A DNA stretch of 64,000 bases from the NCBI RefSeq assembly GCF_022429565.1, contig NZ_CP092487.1:2312001-2376000 (forward strand), written 5' to 3'. Position 1 is the stretch's first letter, and each line of letters opens with the position of its first letter. Shown piece after piece: positions 62,616-64,000 of the stretch. The notes under the pieces were generated by a model. The model worked only from the letters and a program-made list of their open reading frames with translations, searched no databases and was not told where the DNA came from. Both the position numbers and the translations under genes were made by a program. The DNA is from Lutibacter sp. A64 (GTDB lineage Bacteria; Bacteroidota; Bacteroidia; Flavobacteriales; Flavobacteriaceae).

Positions 62616-64000
62616 CTATGGTTTAAAAGTGTCTGTTCTAAATGGATAAGCGGGTAAATCAACTTCATTTACCAAGTTTACATTTGGCTTCCCTGTAAAA
62701 GCATAACGAACAAATAAAGGTTTTTTTAAATCTAAAGACGTTAACACTACTTTTTTCCCTTTTATTTTCGCTTTTGCAGAAAACCATTTCCCTGATGCAT
62801 CTGACAACCAAAAACTTGTAGGAGCTTTACCATCTGTTGTTTTTAAGTGTTTAACATCATTAAAATAAACAACTATAGAATTAGCTTTTACTTTTACCTT
62901 TTTTAATGTTGGCCCCATAGCATCTACTTTTTTATTGAATACATTATGTAAGGCAAAAAGAGCTAAACGTTTACCAACTGGTAATTTATCTTTTGGATGA
63001 ATATTTTTTTCATCACCCAAATCAATAGTATTTATTACAGATGTATTTGGTAATTCTATTGCTTTTAATTGAGATTCACGCATCCAAGCCCAAGAATGCG
63101 CATCTGGACTTTCTGGATTGATATCTTTTTCTGAATCCAACACCTTTCCAAATCCAGGAAGCATTACCACAAGAACATGCAACTCATCATTATTCCAAGC
63201 TTTTCGATAGCGTTGTATCCAACTTTTAAGCACATCTCCATACTTTAATATTCCTGAATTTCTAGAAAACCATGGTTCTTTAACCATGCCATACATAGAT
63301 TGTGCATTGCGTTCTCCTTGATACCAAACCAAGCCTCTGCAAGCATAAGGAATTAACGGGTGCATCATTGCATTATATAAAATATTTGATTGTCTACGTA
63401 AAAAAATATCATCTGCATTTTTCCAAGGTCTTGGGCCTTCTAAGATAGCGTTTATTTTATTTTTAGTTTTACTATCAGCATCAAATTCATCCATCATTAT
63501 TTTAAAATGAGGCACTGTTTCCACCATATCTCTGGGCATCCAAGCCTCTAAAGAAGAACTACCCCAAGAAGTTAAAATAATACCCACAGGAACATTGGCA
63601 GATTTCTCTAAAAAATAAGCAAATGAAAATGCAACAGCACTATTTGGATGAATTACTTCCCACTCACCTTCACAAGTATCTTGAGGCTCTAGTGAAACCA
63701 TTTGTTTAACTTTAAAACTTCTAATATTTTTTGCCGAAGGCACTAACTTTTTAACTTCTGGAGCACCATTTACAGAAAATTGCATATTAGATTGACCTGA
63801 ACAAATCCAAACCTCACCTACTAAAACATCTGAAATTTTAATTATCTTTTCATTTTGTGAAGAGGATACTACCATAGTTTTAGGCTCAAAATTTGCCTTT
63901 AAAACACCCAAATTTACGCGCCATTTACCATTAGCATCTGTAACCGTTTGTTCTTCTAAATCACCTAGTTGAACCTTAACAACTGCTCCTTTTTCTGCTG
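62616..64000 (-). CDS. Sialate O-acetylesterase-type (SASA) carbohydrate esterase, 5' end outside window
   Basis: SGNH-fold acetyl esterase that removes O-acetyl groups from sugars; in environmental Bacteroidota many members act on plant or algal polysaccharides rather than sialic acid. The frame is open to the window edge (first full codon at 63998-63996), so residues before AEKGAVVKVQLGDLEEQTVT are missing; the TTG near 63911 is internal. Motifs: GQSNMQFSVNG (nucleophile Ser), LTSWGSSSLEAWMPRD, VWYQGERNAQ, and the acid/His block DLGDEKNIHPKDKLP. A C-terminal beta domain follows (VKVKANSIVVYFND, PLFVRYAFTGKPNVNL), ending LPAYPFRTDTFKP. About 461 residues are visible of a usual 480-650. It is the most upstream gene seen in the third operon. 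Confidence 0.88.
   Translation of the reverse strand, partial: AEKGAVVKVQLGDLEEQTVTDANGKWRVNLGVLKANFEPKTMVVSSSQNEKIIKISDVLVGEVWICSGQSNMQFSVNGAPEVKKLVPSAKNIRSFKVKQMVSLEPQDTCEGEWEVIHPNSAVAFSFAYFLEKSANVPVGIILTSWGSSSLEAWMPRDMVETVPHFKIMMDEFDADSKTKNKINAILEGPRPWKNADDIFLRRQSNILYNAMMHPLIPYACRGLVWYQGERNAQSMYGMVKEPWFSRNSGILKYGDVLKSWIQRYRKAWNNDELHVLVVMLPGFGKVLDSEKDINPESPDAHSWAWMRESQLKAIELPNTSVINTIDLGDEKNIHPKDKLPVGKRLALFALHNVFNKKVDAMGPTLKKVKVKANSIVVYFNDVKHLKTTDGKAPTSFWLSDASGKWFSAKAKIKGKKVVLTSLDLKKPLFVRYAFTGKPNVNLVNEVDLPAYPFRTDTFKP

Noticed and set aside
63909-63911. TTG as the start of the SASA-type esterase
   Set aside because: The frame continues without a stop to the right edge with sequence that fits the N-terminal part of the protein.

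Overview
The window looks like a chromosome segment of a marine, algae-associated member of the Flavobacteriia (Bacteroidota). The DNA is strongly AT-rich. It carries several SusC/SusD pairs with glycoside hydrolases, an ECF sigma/FecR/STN-SusC regulatory cassette, lipoprotein signals of the Bacteroidota type, and a type IX secretion (T9SS) cargo gene with its PorP/SprF and OmpA partners. I cannot name the genus from sequence alone.

Layout. (1) 1-9051, plus strand: a polysaccharide utilisation locus with a SusC (5' end outside the window), SusD, a GH30 lipoprotein and a LacZ-like GH2 lipoprotein, closed by a strong terminator at 9075-9119. (2) 9335-20442, plus strand: a second uptake locus. 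It starts with an ECF sigma factor, a FecR anti-sigma factor and a SusC with an N-terminal STN signalling domain, followed by a SusD-like protein, a BACON lipoprotein, a Tat-exported calcineurin-like phosphoesterase and a broken glycerophosphodiester phosphodiesterase. The phosphoesterases suggest a phosphorylated substrate. (3) 20631-20976, minus: the C-terminal stub of another SusD, cut off by a 23-bp insertion-sequence scar. (4) 21011-54222, minus: an operon for a giant T9SS adhesin of 10,075 residues (30.2 kb), then PorP/SprF, then OmpA. This is the centrepiece. The adhesin has 45 HYR-like units, then 46 Calx-beta-like units of which 18 are near-identical 342-bp tandem copies, then cadherin-like and DUF11-like units and a gliding-type C-terminal sorting domain. 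(5) 54881-56745: a decayed IS256-family element with a 1285-bp IS3-family element nested in it. (6) 56745-64000, minus: a third carbohydrate operon with two paralogous five-bladed-propeller hydrolases, a GH117-like enzyme, an alpha/beta esterase, a double esterase (alpha/beta hydrolase fused to SGNH) and a sialate O-acetylesterase-type enzyme that runs off the right edge.

How it fits together. The three sugar loci are surface capture and cleavage systems for different polymers. The first fits a beta-linked galactan or glucan, the second a phosphate-bearing compound, and the third an acylated polymer, probably a red-algal anhydrogalactan. The giant adhesin, exported through T9SS with its PorP/SprF partner, would give surface attachment or gliding. 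The adhesin operon lies between two copies, in the same orientation, of one IS3 end (20977-20999 and 56575-56597), which hints that the 35-kb block was moved or rearranged by IS activity.
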